Below, piece by piece: positions 4,734 to 7,132 of a DNA stretch of 7,132 bases. The DNA lies in assembly GCA_022712075.1 (NCBI GenBank), contig JALAHE010000229.1, positions 1-7,132 of the forward strand, read 5' to 3'. The stretch is from Galactobacter sp. (GTDB lineage Bacteria; Actinomycetota; Actinomycetes; Actinomycetales; Micrococcaceae). Each line of letters begins with the position of its first letter. Position 1 is the first letter of the stretch. The notes beneath the pieces are model-generated. The model had not been told where the DNA came from. It searched no databases and saw only the letters and a program-made list of their open reading frames with translations. The translations under genes and the position numbers were made by a program.

Positions 4734-7093
4734 TCGCCCTCGCCCGCCTCGGGCGAGGCGGCGTCGTCGGGCACTGAATCCACGTCCCCGGTGACGGCGG
4801 CGGCGCCGCCCTCCAGGAGACGGCGGAAGCCGTCCTCGTCCAGCACGGGCACACCGAGCTGCTCGGCCTTGTCCAGCTTGGAGCCTGCCGCCTCGCCGGC
4901 CACGACGAAGCTCGTCTTCTTGGACACTGAGCCGGAGGCCTTGCCGCCGCGCACGATGATGGCCTCCTTGGCCTCGTCGCGCGAGAAGGTCGGCAGGGTG
5001 CCCGTGACCACGATGGTCAGGCCCTCGAGCGTCGCGGCGAGGGACTCGTCACGCTCGTCGGCCATTTGGTGACCGTTGGCTTCCCAGGCCGCCTTCCACT
5101 TCGCCACGATCTCGCGGTGCCAGGCGTTCTCCTCGCCCGTGAACCACTCGACGAGCGACTCGGCGATGATGGTGCCCACGCCGTCGATCTCCGAGAGCTT
5201 GGCGATCGCCTCCGGGTCCTTCACGGCCTCCTCGAGGGCGTCCATGGAACCGAAGCGCGTGGCCAGGGCGCGCGAGGCGGTGGGACCCACGTGCCGGATG
5301 GACAGGGCCACGAGCACGCGCCAGAGGTCGCGGGTCATGGCCAGCCCCACCTGGGTGTGCAGCTTGCCCGTGTTGGCGTTGGGAACCAGCTGGCCCAGCG
5401 CGAGCTCCGGGTTCTCCTTGACGTCCTTGGCCGTGGCCTTGCGCCAGAAGTACGGGACCGCCTCCCACCTTCCGGTGCCGACGCCCTTGGACTTCTTCTC
5501 GCGCCACACGCGCACGTGCTCCAGGGCCAGAGAGACCTCGGAGTCCGGGTTCACGAGCTCAAAGAGGTCGGCCTCGGTGGTGAGCGGGCCAGGCCCGGCC
5601 GGCTCGGGGACGCCGCCTGGCAGCGTGGCCGGATCGGGGCCGGCGCCCACCGTCAGGGCGATCGCTGCCTCGGCTCCGAGCGCCTCGATGTCGAAGGCGC
5701 CGCGTGAGGCGAGGTGTTCAACGCGCTGGCTCAGCTGCGCCGGGCAGTGCTCGGCGTTGGGGCAGCGCAGGTCGATGTCTCCCTCCTTCATGGCGCGCAG
5801 GGGCGTGCCGCAGGAGGGGCAGTTCTCCGGCATAACAAACGCGCGCAGCTGGTCCTCGCGGCCCTCGCGCAGCGGGAGCACGGGGCCCACGATCTCGGGG
5901 ATGACGTCGCCCGCCTTGCGCAGCACCACGATGTCGCCGATGAGCACGTTCTTGGCCTTGACGACGTCCTGGTTGTGCAGCGTGGCCATGGCCACCGTGG
6001 AGCCGGCCACCTTGACCGGCTGCATGACGCCGTACGGGGTCACGCGACCCGTGCGGCCCACGTTGACGCGGATGTCCAACAGCTCGGTGTGGACCTCCTC
6101 CGGCGGGTACTTGTACGCCACGGCCCAGCGCGGCACGCGCGAGGTGTAGCCGAGCGCGCGCTGAATCGCGAAGTCATCGGCCTTGATCACGATGCCGTCG
6201 ATCTCGTGGATGAGGTCGTGGCGGTGCTCGCCCTTCTCGGCGATGAAGGCGAGGATCTCGTCGATGTTGTTCAGGAGCTGGCTGTACGGGGAGACCGGCA
6301 GCCCCCACGCGGCGAGCTGCTCGTAGGTGGCGAACTGCGACTCGATCGCGAGGCCGTCGCGCGTGCCGATGCCGTGGGCAAACATGCTCAAGGGACGCTG
6401 GGCGGTCTTGGCGGGGTCCTTCTGACGCAGCGAGCCGGCCGCCGCGTTGCGCGGGTTCGCGAGCTCGGCTTTGCCCTCCTCACGCAGCTTCTCGTTGAAG
6501 GCCTCGAAGTCCTTGGAGGCGATGAAGACCTCGCCGCGCACCTCCAGCTCGGCGGGCCAGCCGGAGCCGGCCAGCTTCTGCGGGATCTCCTTAATGGTGC
6601 GGACGTTGGCGGTGACGTCCTCGCCCGTGGTGCCGTCGCCGCGCGTGGCGGCCGTGACGAGCACGCCGTCGCGGTAGATGAGGTTGATGGCGAGGCCGTC
6701 GATCTTGGCCTCACTGAGCCAGCGCAGCTGCACGCCGGGCGCGGCCTGGGCCGCCTGCTCCGTGGCGCGCTCGATCCAGGCGCGCAGCTCCTCGAGGCTG
6801 AAGACGTCCTCGAGCGAGTACATGCGGGTGGGGTGCTTGACCGGTGCGAACGCCGTGGAGACGTCGCCGCCGACCTCCTGCGTTGGCGAATCGCTCGTGA
6901 TCAGCTCGGGGTGCTCGGCCTCGAGCCGCTCCAGGCGCACGAAGAGCTCGTCGAACTCGGCGTCCGAGATCAGCGAGGTGTCGTTGTCGTAGTACGCCGC
7001 GCGGAAGCGGCGCACGTCCTCGACGAGCTGGGCGTACTCCTCGCGCACCTCGGCGCTCGGAAGGGAGGTCTCTTCGCTGTGCATCTCGCTCAC
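4730..7093 (-). CDS. ligA: NAD-dependent DNA ligase LigA
   Basis: This 787-aa essential ligase seals 3'-OH/5'-phosphate nicks in replication and repair, using NAD+ to adenylate itself. All domains are visible. Domain Ia, the NMN-binding region, spans about 14-65 (RAAYYDND, SDAEFDEL). The adenylation domain carries catalytic Lys130 in AKIDG, RGEV (186-189), EIDGIVIK (297-304) and AYKYPPEE (326-333). The OB fold starts with NVGRTGRVTP (344-353), and the four-Cys zinc finger is Cys425, Cys428, Cys444 and Cys450. The helix-hairpin-helix region (about 465-650) contains a long insert before ALSIRHVG (596-603). The BRCT domain is about 683-763 (VVTGTL, GGKASGSVSKKTSFVV), followed by an acidic tail. 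The length exceeds the roughly 670 aa of E. coli LigA mainly through the insert and both termini. GTG 7093 is the likely start (-10-like CATGAT 6 nt upstream, no Shine-Dalgarno); ATG 7084 is an alternative. It heads a cluster with the phosphatase. Confidence 0.97.
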   Translation of the reverse strand: MSEMHSEETSLPSAEVREEYAQLVEDVRRFRAAYYDNDTSLISDAEFDELFVRLERLEAEHPELITSDSPTQEVGGDVSTAFAPVKHPTRMYSLEDVFSLEELRAWIERATEQAAQAAPGVQLRWLSEAKIDGLAINLIYRDGVLVTAATRGDGTTGEDVTANVRTIKEIPQKLAGSGWPAELEVRGEVFIASKDFEAFNEKLREEGKAELANPRNAAAGSLRQKDPAKTAQRPLSMFAHGIGTRDGLAIESQFATYEQLAAWGLPVSPYSQLLNNIDEILAFIAEKGEHRHDLIHEIDGIVIKADDFAIQRALGYTSRVPRWAVAYKYPPEEVHTELLDIRVNVGRTGRVTPYGVMQPVKVAGSTVAMATLHNQDVVKAKNVLIGDIVVLRKAGDVIPEIVGPVLPLREGREDQLRAFVMPENCPSCGTPLRAMKEGDIDLRCPNAEHCPAQLSQRVEHLASRGAFDIEALGAEAAIALTVGAGPDPATLPGGVPEPAGPGPLTTEADLFELVNPDSEVSLALEHVRVWREKKSKGVGTGRWEAVPYFWRKATAKDVKENPELALGQLVPNANTGKLHTQVGLAMTRDLWRVLVALSIRHVGPTASRALATRFGSMDALEEAVKDPEAIAKLSEIDGVGTIIAESLVEWFTGEENAWHREIVAKWKAAWEANGHQMADERDESLAATLEGLTIVVTGTLPTFSRDEAKEAIIVRGGKASGSVSKKTSFVVAGEAAGSKLDKAEQLGVPVLDEDGFRRLLEGGAAAVTGDVDSVPDDAASPEAGEGE
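4738..4758 (-). promoter_or_regulatory. Hairpin masking the phosphatase ribosome site
   Basis: A perfect 8-bp inverted repeat, CCTCGCCC / GGGCGAGG on the mRNA strand, has a 5-nt loop (GAGGC) and lies in the last ligA codons. Its 3' arm includes the GAGG (4741-4738) of the phosphatase Shine-Dalgarno, and the start GTG 4733 follows 4 nt later. Ribosomes ending ligA would open the stem, which is the classic layout for translational coupling. The fold is deduced by eye. Confidence 0.5.
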
Positions 7094-7104
7094 GGGTCAA
7101 TCAT
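7090..7104 (-). other. Four-codon mini-ORF overlapping the ligA start
   Basis: On the minus strand ATG 7104 opens a four-codon reading frame (MIDP) whose TGA (7092-7090) overlaps GTG 7093 in a GTGA junction. It has no ribosome site of its own in view. If transcription began at the base implied by the -10 box at 7105-7100, this mini-ORF would lie upstream of the message and not be translated, so it may be coincidental. Confidence 0.2.
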
Positions 7105-7105
7105 G
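7100..7105 (-). promoter_or_regulatory. Putative -10 box for ligA
   Basis: On the minus strand CATGAT differs from TATGAT only in the first base, keeps the critical A and final T, and ends 6 nt before GTG 7093. No Shine-Dalgarno lies in the visible 39-nt upstream stretch. A leaderless ligA mRNA is therefore plausible. No convincing -35 is visible, and the window ends at 7132, so upstream elements may be cut off. Confidence 0.4.
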
Positions 7106-7132
7106 CCGCAGGGGGGTGCCGGAATGCCCGAC

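Noticed and set aside
3894..5072. 392-aa + strand reading frame opposite the phosphatase and ligA
   Set aside because: The sequence is low-complexity, rich in Ala, Arg, Gly and His, and antisense to two genes with full family motifs. Long antisense frames are expected in GC-rich DNA.
5076..6149. 357-aa + strand reading frame opposite ligA
   Set aside because: It is Ser/Arg/Thr-rich with no domain pattern and lies entirely opposite conserved LigA domains.

Overview
The window comes from a high-GC Gram-positive bacterium (Actinomycetota). Three things point there: base composition of roughly 70% G+C by eye, frequent GTG starts, and an NAD-dependent DNA ligase with the long helix-hairpin-helix insert that I recall from actinobacterial LigA proteins. 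I cannot name the genus; Actinomycetales or a related order is a guess. No RNA genes, CRISPR arrays, insertion sequences or phage genes are visible.

Layout. Positions 1-135 are non-coding and very C-rich: a C12 tract at the edge, a strong GC hairpin, and a compact intrinsic terminator (67-90) that probably ends a gene lying off the left edge. Positions 142-1954 (+) hold three short genes joined by GTGA stop/start overlaps. Each encodes a protein with one N-terminal membrane span and an extracytoplasmic beta-rich domain of DUF4352-like pattern. They look like ancient tandem paralogues. Convergent to them, and overlapping the last one by 87 bp, is a gene (1868-3181, -) for a polytopic membrane protein with about eight spans. 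Further right, also on the minus strand and read right to left, is a ligA-led cluster: ligA (4730-7093), an inositol-monophosphatase-family phosphatase (3903-4733, GTGA-coupled to ligA) and an unrecognised 191-aa soluble protein (3286-3861).

How the parts relate. The ligA cluster is ordinary core-genome material. The left half is an uncharacterised envelope locus. Three co-translated single-span proteins could form a heteromeric assembly, and the convergent multi-span protein is a possible partner, but this rests on context alone.

Two regulatory patterns recur. First, the three genes that seem to head transcripts (142, 3181 and 7093) each have a TAnnnT-like -10 hexamer ending exactly 6 nt before the start codon and no Shine-Dalgarno sequence, which suggests leaderless mRNAs. 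Second, the ligA/phosphatase junction carries a perfect 8-bp hairpin that masks the phosphatase ribosome site. I see no clear novel defence, mobile or biosynthetic system here; the triple ectodomain operon is the least understood part.
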